Below, piece by piece: positions 10,842-21,616 of a stretch of 64,000 nt of DNA. How positions within the stretch are numbered: the first letter of the stretch is position 1; every line of letters starts with the position of its first letter. Source of the DNA: Gracilariopsis chorda. Lineage: Eukaryota; Rhodophyta; Florideophyceae; Gracilariales; Gracilariaceae. The notes under the pieces are model-generated. The model was not told the DNA's origin, did not search any database, and saw only the letters and a program-made list of their open reading frames with translations. The stretch covers positions 1 through 64,000 of the forward strand of contig NBIV01000272.1 of NCBI GenBank assembly GCA_003194525.1, given 5' to 3'. Position numbers and translations under genes: made by a program.

Positions 10842-11865
10842 GCTCAATCTGCACGGGGGGTTGTGAGACACTGTAGGCGAGTTTGATGGCAAAGACCTAC
10901 CATGTTAACGTTTCTGAGGTTGGTGTTGTGGAAGATCTGAATACAACTACTAGTGCTGCTTTTTAACCTTCCAAGGCGTGGTGCTCGTATCAGGCTGAGT
11001 GGCTTCTATTTGACCTAATATCTACTCCTGTGTGGATTCCTGAGAAACGCCATTGTATCGCAGAGGGCACGTGCTGAGACTCGATGCGAGTGTTGAAGTT
11101 TGGCAACCATTCCACTGAACAAGAAAACAGCGCGAAATGGAGGAGGGAAAGGTTTCAGTCGAAGACTACGCCCAAAGCAGAGGTTGGTACCTTTGGTACC
11201 GTCAGTAGTACGACCGGACGTGTAGTTCGGGTCAAGATTTTGCCGTTGGAATGAATACAACACCTAACACAAGTCGAAGATCTACGAACAGAAAGAAATG
11301 ACGCGAAATTCCCCACCAGGGGCACGCAACGAGAAGTCTCGTATCTTCAATAGACGTTTGAGGCTCTTTCTGTGTTGTATTATATGCTTTTGGCGCAAGC
11401 CCCTTTTTTTCGACGACCTGGTTGAGCCTTCTTCTGCGACAAGCTCTCTTTCCTCAGCAAAGCTAAAACCTCTGAGGGCCACTGTTGAATTAAGCTGCCA
11501 ACATCCATGTCCTTCGTTTCGCTCAATGGAGATAGTTCTTGGCGTCTGGTTCGACTCGCAAATGGGCACCTCAACCTTTTGTGCTCTACTGTTCTCTATG
11601 TGTTAGTGCTAGAAATACATCTCCCTCTCTTCTACGAACATGCATACATTAATTCTTCGTAGCGCGGGGGTTTGCTAAGAAACCGAACAACCTATAATTC
11701 TTATTCCTATACCGTAGCCACGAACTGCAAACCAGTAGCCGCGCTACACTCACTGGGCTAAATATGATATGAAGAAAGTATTAGGTCCCGTAGATGTCTT
11801 CAAACGCTGAAGCGTTCCGTTTCCGACGACTATCGCCTTCTTCTCTGCATCTTTTCATTCACCCT
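10842..11865. other. Unassigned interval between the POLE and metH relics
   Basis: No gene could be supported here. Frames of about 80-100 codons are open on both strands near 11015-11606 but overlap one another and show no known motif. The minus-strand frame 11282-11569 has a somewhat protein-like composition (RGFSFAEERELVAEE, then lysine/arginine-rich) and could be another relic exon. A direct repeat of TTGGTACC occurs at 11184-11191 and 11193-11200. Confidence 0.4.
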
Positions 11866-12261
11866 CTAGAGATCGTCGGTTAAGGAGCACACCATGACAA
11901 GGCGCTTTGCATGTACCACTTGGCCGCCATAGAAACCATTGACGACGTCCTTTCGCCCAATCCTCATATCATCTGTGAGATCAGACAAAAGATCCGGCGC
12001 GTAGCTTGCATCATCATCCAACCCAAGCGTATTCATCCGAGAAAACCTTGAAAAGCTCCCTGTCCAAAGGCTACTTTGGAGCTCTTCCTTCGAGGGAAGA
12101 AATTCAGGGAAATGGCGGTTGGATCTTCTTCTGACAACAAGCTCGTGACCGAATGCATACGTGCAGTTGGACGGGGGCCCTTTCACGACTTTCCACCCAG
12201 GTCTGCGACTGGCAAGCTGACCGATTGCCTGGACGAGTTTAACGACCTTAGATGAGTTCAT
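11866..12261 (-). CDS. Hypothetical short ORF, doubtful
   Basis: The frame encodes 131 residues from an ATG at 12261 with fairly normal amino-acid composition, including [25 protein letters not shown] and a C-terminal [21 protein letters not shown] do not recognise a family. Its start lies exactly where the methionine-synthase relic begins on the other strand. It could be a genuine short gene, an exon of a broken gene, or chance. No promoter or poly(A) evidence can be judged by eye. Confidence 0.25.
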   Translation of the reverse strand: MNSSKVVKLVQAIGQLASRRPGWKVVKGPPSNCTYAFGHELVVRRRSNRHFPEFLPSKEELQSSLWTGSFSRFSRMNTLGLDDDASYAPDLLSDLTDDMRIGRKDVVNGFYGGQVVHAKRLVMVCSLTDDL

Positions 12262-13104
12262 CCATCACTCAAAGCTCTTGAAACGCTACGGAGCTGCAGT
12301 AGTCGTTTTGGCTTTCGATGAATATGGGCAGGTGGCAACCCGGGATGACAAATTCAGAATATGCTCAAGGGCATACAAGATCCTTGTGGAAGATGTGTAG
12401 TGTAATCCCAATGATATCATCTTCGATCTCAACATTCTCACAATTGCTACTGGTATACAGGAACACAACAACTATGCCAACGACTTTTTCGAGGTTACAA
12501 GAATTATGAACGACACCTTACCCCCCGGCCACATCTCTGGAGGAGTTTCAAACATATCTTTCTCTTTCAGATAAAACAACGCACTGCGTGAAGCTATGCA
12601 TTCTGCATTCCTGTTTCACGGAATCCCAAACGGATTGGATATGTGTATTGTCAACGTGGGCTTCACCCCAGGGTATTCCGATATTCCAGAAAATCTCCTG
12701 AGCCTAATCGAAGATTCCCTGCTGAACCGGAAGGCAGAGACCACTAAGAACCTTCTCGAGGTTTCGCTCACTATGAAAAAGATCTCCCTAGGAGGCAATG
12801 ATGCAGACAGAAACAAAAGGCGTGAACATCCGGTCAGTGAATGACTGTTTCATGATTGGTGAAGAAGCTCGATCTGTTCGTCAACAGAGACATAGAAAAG
12901 GCTCGGGATGCAGCGGATAAGCCATGACGTGCTATTGAGGGGCGGTGTATGGCTGGACTGAAAGTTGTAGGTGATCGCTTTGGTGCTGGGAAGTTGTTTC
13001 TTCCACAAGTCATCAAGTCTGCTCATATTATGAAGAAACCTGTTGCTGTTCTGATGCCCTACATGGGAGCAGAAAAAGAGGCCCGAGAGATAGAGCCTTC
13101 ATAG
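12252..13104 (+). pseudogene. metH: Cobalamin-dependent methionine synthase fragment
   Basis: The intact enzyme transfers a methyl group from methyl-tetrahydrofolate through cobalamin to homocysteine. From 12252 the frame reads the second half of the pterin-binding domain. Recognisable stretches are [14 protein letters not shown], then [53 protein letters not shown] and LDMCIVNVGF. TAG at 12398-12400 and TAA at 12572-12574 each replace one codon; the second falls on the Gly of the conserved SFRGNN. After a frameshift between about 12800 and 12859, frame 1 reads the helical cap of the cobalamin domain: VKKLDLFVNRDIEKARDAADKP, TGA at 12925, then [33 protein letters not shown]. It ends at TAG 13102-13104, before the cobalamin-binding DxHxxG motif. 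The homocysteine domain, the cobalamin Rossmann domain and the activation domain are missing. Together with the stops this makes a clear relic. Confidence 0.88.
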
Positions 13105-13207
13105 TAAATGTACCGTCCTGTAAACTAAGAAACCGAAGTGGGAATGAATACGTCTTGAAGTCACACGAAGTTTACCACCATTTCCTGACGTGTACGCTTC
13201 CAATTAA

Positions 13208-14821
13208 TCAAAGGTTTCGAATCGTTTCCAATAAACTGTTAAGGTGGCGCTGAGAAGCCTCCTTCAAAACCTTTTGCGCCTCATGACCATCCTCGCCCCC
13301 GACCAGCTGCTCGTCTAGTTGGCGACTCCTAAGCTCTGCACGAAGAAGTTCAAGCTTGCTGTGCATTCTCGAGTCCTTTTCATCCACCTCATCATGAACT
13401 GCATGGCTTCTTGAAAGTGCTTGTGACAAATGTAGAGAAGATCTTGAGACCTGTGCCAAGTAGCCCTCCATGTTCTTGAGGCTAACCGAGTCCGCAGACC
13501 GTCGCTTCTTCCTCTGCGGTTCTACATCATTCTCGCTATTCTCACAGCCATTGACACCAGTATCATATCCAACACCTTTCGCCATCACCCTTGTGACCAG
13601 TCGTAAAAGATTTGTATCTTCATCTGGAGTTCCACATCTGCACACTCGAAACAAGATAACACAGCGTGCAGATGAACTCATAAAAGCCCCATTCGGTAGT
13701 CGTGGTAGAAAGTCACAGAAACGGTCCGGATCGTTCTGCCCAGATGCAGACCAATTCTGGTAATACACAGTGAAGTCCTTCTTCGAGTCCCGATAGTGCG
13801 TTTTCAACAATGCAGCTGACCTGTGCGCCAAGGGACATCGAGAACAATCAACGCCATCCAAGTCACCACGAAAGTCCTCTCTCGTTAGAACGGCTGGATT
13901 GTTGAATCGATTTTCAACTGTAACCCAAAAAGAGTCCCGGACTACTCCGCTGTCTAGTTGTGCGCGAGTTAATTCAAGTCCCACGGCGTTTGTCATCGCT
14001 GCTCTTGCCTGATTGTCATCACGCAGTATGACACAAAGTCGGGCAAACTCAGATAGAGAAAACGATGGTATACTTCTTCCAGGGCTATGTAGAAGAGGGT
14101 CTGAGTTCTGGTTTTCAGATTCTTCTATCCGAACCGGTGTGCCGACATCATTTTCATTGAATTTGGCTGCCATGCTTACATCTCTTCTCCATCTAGCGCC
14201 TTCTTTCACAGGTAACTGTAAAATCAAATCACGAGTATCGGGACATGTATCCCAAGATTGATTGGTGTTCCAGAAGGAATTGAATTCTTCCATAATTGAA
14301 AGATCACGCCAATATTCCGCAAGTACCGCATCATTGAGCTTCTTGATGTGGAAATGAAGAATCATTCTGGCTATTAGTCCTTTTTTTGTGCCTCGTTTTA
14401 CCAATCCCAGTTTTCCAGCAAACTTCTGAAGCTGATCCTTCGTTTTCGTCTTTACCAAAAACGTGAACAATACATCCAATTCGTTCGTTTCTCGGCTGGG
14501 TTCTGGACATTGCGTGGAAGGTGCAGATACATCCACATCAGAGTTTGCTGATGTATTGGCACTTTGTTCCTTTTCCTTCGCATTCGAAGACTTGGAACGT
14601 CTCCCTTGTTCCAAGTCAAGAACTGATTTAACTGATGGTTCTGGCAAAGCTTCAGTAACCGTGGGAAGTCTTAAATTTGGGGACACTGTCTTCGATAACT
14701 GTTGGACGTCAGTGTTGCGGCAGTGTGGATTCATAGGGGCCGAAGAGTTTGTGCCCCCCGACAAGCGCCTTGAACGAGCGGCTATGCGCTCCGGTGTTGG
14801 TCGAAGGCTCATGGGCGGCAT
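13208..14821 (-). CDS. Unrecognised nuclear-type protein with SAP-like and SANT-like regions
   Basis: The open frame spans 576 codons from 14938. I prefer the ATG at 14821 (537 residues) because the upstream codons look like leader, but an earlier start is possible. The product has a basic, Ser/Asn-rich N-terminus. A helical segment (TKDQLQKFAGKLGLVKRGTKKGLIARM) resembles a SAP-like DNA-binding motif. A central region contains RDSFWVTVENRFNNP, a CSRCPLAH cysteine pair, and YRDSKKDFTVYYQNWSASG, a pattern resembling SANT/Myb-like proteins encoded by some DNA transposons. A KKRR patch follows, then a predicted coiled coil rich in Glu/Arg/Leu at the end. It is divergent with the Tudor-like gene at 15290. 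Function unknown; a transposon-derived or chromatin role is only an inference. Confidence 0.7.
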   Translation of the reverse strand: MPPMSLRPTPERIAARSRRLSGGTNSSAPMNPHCRNTDVQQLSKTVSPNLRLPTVTEALPEPSVKSVLDLEQGRRSKSSNAKEKEQSANTSANSDVDVSAPSTQCPEPSRETNELDVLFTFLVKTKTKDQLQKFAGKLGLVKRGTKKGLIARMILHFHIKKLNDAVLAEYWRDLSIMEEFNSFWNTNQSWDTCPDTRDLILQLPVKEGARWRRDVSMAAKFNENDVGTPVRIEESENQNSDPLLHSPGRSIPSFSLSEFARLCVILRDDNQARAAMTNAVGLELTRAQLDSGVVRDSFWVTVENRFNNPAVLTREDFRGDLDGVDCSRCPLAHRSAALLKTHYRDSKKDFTVYYQNWSASGQNDPDRFCDFLPRLPNGAFMSSSARCVILFRVCRCGTPDEDTNLLRLVTRVMAKGVGYDTGVNGCENSENDVEPQRKKRRSADSVSLKNMEGYLAQVSRSSLHLSQALSRSHAVHDEVDEKDSRMHSKLELLRAELRSRQLDEQLVGGEDGHEAQKVLKEASQRHLNSLLETIRNL

Positions 14822-15289
14822 CGCTGGGCGCGGTGGATGGTTAGCAACAACAAAAGCGTTGAGAAAGGATATTATGCAGGGTTTGTGTAGTTGGGCGTGA
14901 TGTGTGGTGCATGCAGATGAAGAATATAGAATGTGCATCTAGCATACTTCCTGACTTATTTGTTTTTGGAGAGCAGAAGCACGAATCTTGTCAGTTCAAA
15001 TTTGAACGCTCGGCTCACGGGATACAAAGTTGTGAAGCAGTTCTTGGGATCCCTCAGATGTTTTTATTGTCGGAGAGCGAACTACTGCCGTACAAGTGTC
15101 AAAACTCTGGTACGCTGGTACGCCAGAACGCTTGTTTGGAACGGCCCTCAACCTAACGCACCGCCCGCCCAACTTCCTCTTTCTTAACGCTCCGAAGCCC
15201 CAACTTATCGTAGCAAAACCGCTATGGCTTTCGAAATGCACCCACTCTCGCTTTGAGCAACCACCCACCTCATCCCCCTCCCCGCCGTC
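14822..15289. promoter_or_regulatory. Divergent intergenic region of the 13.2-kb and 15.3-kb genes
   Basis: About 470 bp separates two genes transcribed away from each other, so both 5' flanks lie here. Several frames are open on both strands but mirror each other and show no domain. No TATA box or other clear core element was recognised. Confidence 0.4.
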
Positions 15290-18160
15290 ATGACGAAGGG
15301 GCGCGCCGTCAAACCGCGCGTAGCCACCTCGTCCACGCGCCGACGAACCAGACACACCGGTAGACAGCCGCAGGTAAACGACCAAGTGGACATATGGTGG
15401 GACGTTGATAAAACCTACTACAGGGGCCGTCTCTCAAAGCAACTCGACCATCACATGCACTTTCGCATCGTGTACGACGACGGAGACACAGAGGATATCA
15501 ACCTTCACAACGAGTTTTGGAAGTTTGTACACCCCGTCTCACAACAACCGCCTTCATTCAACGACGCCCCCGAATTCGATCAACTCTCTCTTGACGACGA
15601 TAATCACCTCAATCAACCCCATCAACTTACTACCAACAACTCCGCCTCATCCCCTTTGCCCGCCTCGGCGTCCAAATCAACAAACAAACGGCACGACCCT
15701 CCACCGAAACCGAAAGCAACACCCCCTGCTAAATCCGTCATACAAACCTCTGTCAGCACAGCGCCCAGCAGTACGACGCATCCCGCCACCACAACTGTCA
15801 ACACGGCGCCTCCCCCTCAAAAAAGGGCCCATCCAAAATCACCGCAGCCCTCCGAAACGCCCCTTCTCATAGATCCAGCGCCGCTCACCAATGTCTCGTC
15901 CGCCGCCAAGTCTCAACCGCCCTCTGAAAAACCCCCACGTACCCCCGCCAAAACATCGCGCCCCTCCGTTGTCAAACCCAAATCGCACCCTGCCAATAAA
16001 TCCGTCGCCTCCGGTAAGAGAAGGTTGTCAACCACTTTTCAAGCTTCGTATGTCACACAACAGCGACAACAACATCCAGCGCAACAGCTAACCACCACCA
16101 CCGTACAACCACCCCAACAAAATCAACATTCTTCTCCGAAACATTCATCGCCCACTCGTCGACCCACGACAATGACGCCCAATCACAGTACTGCCGCGCA
16201 CCCACACGCTGTCACCCAATCCACAGCACCGAATCAAGGAAAGACACGTACTCCCTCCTCGTCTCACTCTGCCTCTACTCCCGTGGATCTCGCAAACAAG
16301 CCCGCAACAATCACCTCTCAGAAAACCAAGAAACGTCGTCTGCATTCTCTTCGCACTGAGGACAACACGCACGGCTCCACGCAGTCTTCACCGCCTCATG
16401 CTTCTACTGCTGCCGCCGTTGCTACTGCCTCCATCGCAGCTGCTCAGTTGCGCAGAATTAAGCGCGACGAAACGGTTTGCGAAGACATGCCTGAGCCATC
16501 TGGAGACGCTCAATTCGCTTCGAAGAGCCCTTCACTTCCAATCAAAGTTAGTTTGAAGCGATCGGCGCTGCAGCCGTCCCTGCTGTCCACCAAGCAATCT
16601 GTAATGAACCAGCACGAGAACACTGGCTCTCATAACGCTACAGCTGTTCGCGATGCGCGTCTGCATGCGCTCAAAACCATTGACAAAGAACTATCCGAAC
16701 ACGGAAACAAGGAGAGCGTGCACCGTGGAAATGACCCTTCATGTGCCCCGAACTGGAATGAAAGGGATGCCACGAAGATTCTCTCGTCGGGTGGCGCCGA
16801 GAATAACGCAACGGGCGCCGGGACTGGGATCGGAGCCAGTGCTGCTGATTCGCGGGGACCGACTGTCAGGCTGCAACAATTTCACGACGGCGATGAAAAG
16901 GACCATCGAATTGGTGATGATCCCAATCTCGATTTTGTATCCCCTGCATCCGGCCACGCTGAACGCGATGCGGGAATTGACGAAATGCTCGGTCGGAAAC
17001 TCGCTCCCATTGAACGACATATGTCCAAACTCACGGATGAAGTGCACGTAATTCGTGGTGGTTTCGACTCCACACGTCAACTGGTGGAAACGGCGAATAG
17101 GCAAAAGGAATCGTTCCCGATGAAGGAGATCAAAAGTACGCTCAGTGCTCTGGATCAAAAGGTTGCATTGCTTTGTGAACACATCGGGTCAGTGCAGGAA
17201 CAGCTGAAGGCCGGATTGGCTGATAACCTATCAATTAAGAGAGAACTGGCCCGTGTTGTATCTCTTCTACAACAGGAACCGCGATTCACGTCCCAACGTG
17301 AACAGGCGATGCCAGGTAATACAGGTCGTGTTCCCGATGTCCGTCAACCGCCTCGAGTGCAACCCACTGCCAACGGATCTGTGAATCCTGTTAGACGGGT
17401 TTCTGCGGTTCCTTCAAGGGGTGGTACTTACTCTAACGTACATCACTATCCAACAACCCCGTTTCCGGCACCCAGAAATGTCATCCAATATCAACAGCGT
17501 GCTGCACCGACAGGCGACGTTGTCCGCGAGGTGCGACAGCCACCAACCGGCGAAGTTGTGCGTGAAGTGCGACAACCACAAAATGTTGTTCAAGTGCAGA
17601 GGAACGAGGCAAATGCAAATCCACAACAAGCGACGTACAGTGTCAACTACACGGAAGGTCGAAATGCACAAGAGAGTTTCACGTATCAGGTACTGGATCT
17701 TGTTGCCCGTCAAATAACAGTATGGCTGTTGGAGACTCCTCACGAGCACCACAAGTCCGGTATGGCGCTTGAGCTTTGGGCGAAGCACACCAGCTCAACA
17801 GCGTATGCAAGAATTGCTCCTCGATTAGCGATGTTCAGGAGCTATGTCCATGCTAGTTCAACACTTTCCATCAGTCTCAATAATAACGCTTCTGAGCTGA
17901 CATGGTTCATTCGACCATATGAAACAGGCTGTACAAGCCGTGCTCGACGGAATTACAACGCATGGGACCCACCACCAACTGATGAGGAGTGGAAATCGGA
18001 GACGGTTCTGCTGAAGGAACTGGCCAGTGGTTTCCATAGGGCGTTCCAGAGCTACGGACCCCTAGAAAGCACGGTGCTAGCGACATCTGTCGCACTCACG
18101 AGACGCACTGCTAGGGACTACGAAGAAGCAGGGTACAGACCACTGCTCCCTGGCCCTTAA
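15290..18160 (+). CDS. Large Tudor/agenet-like, low-complexity protein
   Basis: The 956-residue frame begins at an ATG followed by a basic N-terminus. Residues about 29-82 (QVDIWWDVDKTYYRGRL, then FRIVYDDGDTEDINL) match a Tudor/agenet-type module: an aromatic cage-like strand set ending in the DDGD motif seen in methyl-lysine or methyl-arginine readers. Residues about 90-380 are Pro/Ser/Thr/Gln-rich and probably disordered. Residues about 560-650 contain a likely coiled coil. A short repeat (GDVVREVRQPPT and its partner) occurs at about 743-765, and a compact C-terminal region follows (about 790-940). The architecture suggests a nuclear adaptor or chromatin protein, but no named family was recognised beyond the Tudor-like module. 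The gene is intronless and reads to TAA at 18158-18160. Confidence 0.8.
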   Translation: MTKGRAVKPRVATSSTRRRTRHTGRQPQVNDQVDIWWDVDKTYYRGRLSKQLDHHMHFRIVYDDGDTEDINLHNEFWKFVHPVSQQPPSFNDAPEFDQLSLDDDNHLNQPHQLTTNNSASSPLPASASKSTNKRHDPPPKPKATPPAKSVIQTSVSTAPSSTTHPATTTVNTAPPPQKRAHPKSPQPSETPLLIDPAPLTNVSSAAKSQPPSEKPPRTPAKTSRPSVVKPKSHPANKSVASGKRRLSTTFQASYVTQQRQQHPAQQLTTTTVQPPQQNQHSSPKHSSPTRRPTTMTPNHSTAAHPHAVTQSTAPNQGKTRTPSSSHSASTPVDLANKPATITSQKTKKRRLHSLRTEDNTHGSTQSSPPHASTAAAVATASIAAAQLRRIKRDETVCEDMPEPSGDAQFASKSPSLPIKVSLKRSALQPSLLSTKQSVMNQHENTGSHNATAVRDARLHALKTIDKELSEHGNKESVHRGNDPSCAPNWNERDATKILSSGGAENNATGAGTGIGASAADSRGPTVRLQQFHDGDEKDHRIGDDPNLDFVSPASGHAERDAGIDEMLGRKLAPIERHMSKLTDEVHVIRGGFDSTRQLVETANRQKESFPMKEIKSTLSALDQKVALLCEHIGSVQEQLKAGLADNLSIKRELARVVSLLQQEPRFTSQREQAMPGNTGRVPDVRQPPRVQPTANGSVNPVRRVSAVPSRGGTYSNVHHYPTTPFPAPRNVIQYQQRAAPTGDVVREVRQPPTGEVVREVRQPQNVVQVQRNEANANPQQATYSVNYTEGRNAQESFTYQVLDLVARQITVWLLETPHEHHKSGMALELWAKHTSSTAYARIAPRLAMFRSYVHASSTLSISLNNNASELTWFIRPYETGCTSRARRNYNAWDPPPTDEEWKSETVLLKELASGFHRAFQSYGPLESTVLATSVALTRRTARDYEEAGYRPLLPGP

Positions 18161-18716
18161 GAGGGGTAAATGCGGAGAGACAATGACATGCACAGTGGAA
18201 ATAAGATGTCTTAAGGCCCGCAACAAAAAAACCATGGTATCGCTAACTTGTACTTGTCTGTTGTATCTTTCCCCTTTGTAATCCGAGGGCTGTGAAACAC
18301 TGACAATACCGGGTACCTTTGTGTCCTGAAATATTTTCGGTACAAGAGCTAATATTCACACGTGAGCCCTTGAAACTCTGTAGATGCAACGAGTGTCCTT
18401 CGTTGTGCTGCATGGACAAATTCCAAACCCTCACGAATATTCGTAAATTGACTTCAACCTACGGACAACGTTTGCTTCGTTTAGGGGCTATTTGGGACTC
18501 CAGCCCCAGCTCTGCTGAGAGTAGTACAGAATGACCAGTATAAAGTGTTCTAAACTGACTTCAAGCTGCAAGCACAGCTCGCTTGATTTCAAAACGGGTT
18601 GCACTTCGCCGCCTGTATTCCAAGTAAGGCCGTAGACAATGTATAAGGTTTACAAACGTTAACGATTTAAGTCCGTATCGCGCTTGTGACATGGCCTAAC
18701 GACGTTCTGCCATCCT
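18161..18716. other. Convergent 3' intergenic region
   Basis: The rightward Tudor-like gene and leftward RPL23 end toward each other here. The stretch is AT-rich and has no frame with a recognisable domain. It presumably holds both 3' untranslated regions. Confidence 0.5.
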
Positions 18717-19453
<737 letters not shown>

Positions 19454-19798
19454 ATTGAATCTGCAGTAAATGACCCACAACCAAAGCACTAGTGGTCGCG
19501 CGAAAACGTCTTGGGTTGATACACCGATCTATAGCCGGCGAAGAGGCGGTGCCTGCACGCAACGAACTGGTAAGGTTACGTCGCCGTCGGTGACCATGCG
19601 ATGGCGATGCGTGCAGAATTCTTGCAGATTTTTGTAATTCGATCAACGCGATTGATTTTTTGGTGATCCACTTTGGGGTGGCAATCCGTTGAAGAGTTGG
19701 ATCGCTCATCCGTTGGACCGCCGTCGCCGCCGACTTGATCGCCGTAGCAAACTGAAGTTGACGTTCCCCATGGTGAACTTACGCGTCACACGCACAAG
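19454..19798. promoter_or_regulatory. Shared divergent promoter region of RPL23 and IPI1
   Basis: The start codons of RPL23 and IPI1 are 345 bp apart and point outward, so this interval must contain both promoters. An ATG in a strong context (CCCCATGG, ATG at 19770) lies 29 nt upstream of the IPI1 start in another frame and would overlap the IPI1 coding region. Either transcription starts downstream of it or it acts as an inhibitory upstream ORF. Confidence 0.6.
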
Positions 19799-21616
19799 AT
19801 GCCGCGTTCAAAGCGAAAAGCCGCGACGCAGGACTTCCAAAAGAAGAAGACCAAGCTCGGTCGCAAAGCACGTCCAGACAACTTCACCAACACCACCGTA
19901 AAGCACAAACAAGTCTTCGTACCGGATCAATCCCGTTCCGCCGAGCAACTATCCTCAACTCAGACAGGTCTCCCGCTCGGCGACCTGCTCTCCCGCACCC
20001 GCCACCACAACTTCAATACCCGAACAGCCGCATTTAACGCACTCACAAACGCTGTCAAATTCAGAAACGCAACCGCTCATTCCGCCTTGATTCTCGCCCC
20101 TGCCCTGGGCATAAGCGCTGCTGCTTTTGGTCTCGGAGATGAAACCCCGGCTGTTAGAACTGCTTCTCACAATTTTTTGTTGAGTTTATGGCGATTTGTG
20201 AGTGATGTTCGTCCGTTTCGATCTATCGTTTCTACTGCTCTTTTGGCTTGTTTAAGCCATATTCGACTTGATATTCGATTACATAGCGCACGGGCGCTGA
20301 TCGCCCTTCTGGGAGTTCAACGCATCTCAGCGGAACAACTGTTTGCTGAAACTGCGAATCCACTCGAATCTCTTTGTGACATGCTCTCAGTTACCACAGG
20401 AACAAAGGGTAGGACAGTCGTTTTGGACGCAGTATATGCAATTTGTGGTAACTCTTCAAGGAACAGTGTAGCACACCAATCGCAAACGCCGTCTAGAGAT
20501 CGGACGCCGAGACAGCGCACAGAACTTTCGAGCGTAGAGGCCACACTTTCGTTCTACTATCATCGCCCTAGAAGCACTGTTACCAACTTGCGAGGCATCC
20601 CGCTTTGTTCCAGGCTTTCTGTTCAGTTAGCGACAACCCTGATTTCTCGCGTGGCAAATCTAACAACCGAATGCTTTCCCCTCGCTGAAACTCGAAGAGA
20701 TCCTGCAAAGGTTGCGTTGCTACAATCTGCAACACAAACGCTTCATCAAATTGTAACAATGAGTGTTGCGAATGTGGACCACAAACCAGTGGAAAGAGCT
20801 TTGATTCTCTGGTCCGAGGAAGATAATGGCGCTCGATTCTCTGCGCCCGATGTAAACCTGGCACGAACAGCAATTCATCTTGGTATGTTTGATGTATGTC
20901 GTGAGTTCATCATATCTGCAATGAAAGTGAAATCGTCTGTTGGGGATTTCGAAGCATGCGTTGCTGAGTACATGAAAGGCTGTGATGACGTTTCTCAAGT
21001 TCTGGAAACATGGGCCACACGTTTTGAGACAGCAGCCCGAGAAGGCAACATGAGCCTTTTGAGTAGGTCAATGAAAATTTGCGACGTAGTTCTGGAGAGA
21101 GAGGACAGGGACAAGACTGTGTTATGGCAACTGCTAACTTGTATCCCCCTCGCTGTGCAAGCATGTACGAGAGGCCGCAAGGATATCAGTGCCGAGGCTC
21201 CGAGCAATATAACGGGGCTGATAGACCTGTTTTCCCGTTCTTACAGAAGACTTGCGGGACGAAAACAGGATGAGGACGAATTGGAGGCACTTGTGAGAAA
21301 GCTGATTGACGTAGTGTGTACTCAAACAGCAGCTTTCGGGTTGGAAGAAAAATCTGTGGACGAGATTGTGGGAATCGTCGTTGCAGCTGGATTGATTACC
21401 AGTGATGCGGTAGTGTCATTCGTCGGGCAGTGCTTCGCCTCGGAGAAGGCGCCCCTGGCTGAGCGGTTTCTCATGGGTGTTGAAGCTGTGGTCATGAATA
21501 ACGGAGAAGAACGCCTTAGGGCAGTTGCTATGGCTAGAACCCTTCTTGAGGTTAATGGCGGAGTGAGTGCAAGCCTGAGATCCCAGTTACAGAGAATTGA
21601 AGCTGCAGTTTTTTAG
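19799..21616 (+). CDS. IPI1: Pre-rRNA-processing protein IPI1/TEX10 homologue
   Basis: IPI1 is part of the Rix1 complex (IPI1-Rix1-IPI3; TEX10-PELP1-WDR18 in animals), which acts in ITS2 processing and 60S pre-ribosome maturation in the nucleus. The 605-residue frame begins MPRSKRKAATQDFQKKKTK. The N-terminus has the family's basic start, the motif TNTTVKHKQVFVPDQ, and then GLPLGDLLSRTRHHNFNTR with ARM-like helices, as in IPI1. The remainder is predicted all-helical (HEAT/ARM repeats) and diverged, with no stop or frameshift. The head-to-head arrangement with RPL23 fits co-expression of ribosome-biogenesis genes. The N-terminal assignment is firm. The C-terminal half is not recognisable by motif alone. 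Confidence 0.9.
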   Translation: MPRSKRKAATQDFQKKKTKLGRKARPDNFTNTTVKHKQVFVPDQSRSAEQLSSTQTGLPLGDLLSRTRHHNFNTRTAAFNALTNAVKFRNATAHSALILAPALGISAAAFGLGDETPAVRTASHNFLLSLWRFVSDVRPFRSIVSTALLACLSHIRLDIRLHSARALIALLGVQRISAEQLFAETANPLESLCDMLSVTTGTKGRTVVLDAVYAICGNSSRNSVAHQSQTPSRDRTPRQRTELSSVEATLSFYYHRPRSTVTNLRGIPLCSRLSVQLATTLISRVANLTTECFPLAETRRDPAKVALLQSATQTLHQIVTMSVANVDHKPVERALILWSEEDNGARFSAPDVNLARTAIHLGMFDVCREFIISAMKVKSSVGDFEACVAEYMKGCDDVSQVLETWATRFETAAREGNMSLLSRSMKICDVVLEREDRDKTVLWQLLTCIPLAVQACTRGRKDISAEAPSNITGLIDLFSRSYRRLAGRKQDEDELEALVRKLIDVVCTQTAAFGLEEKSVDEIVGIVVAAGLITSDAVVSFVGQCFASEKAPLAERFLMGVEAVVMNNGEERLRAVAMARTLLEVNGGVSASLRSQLQRIEAAVF

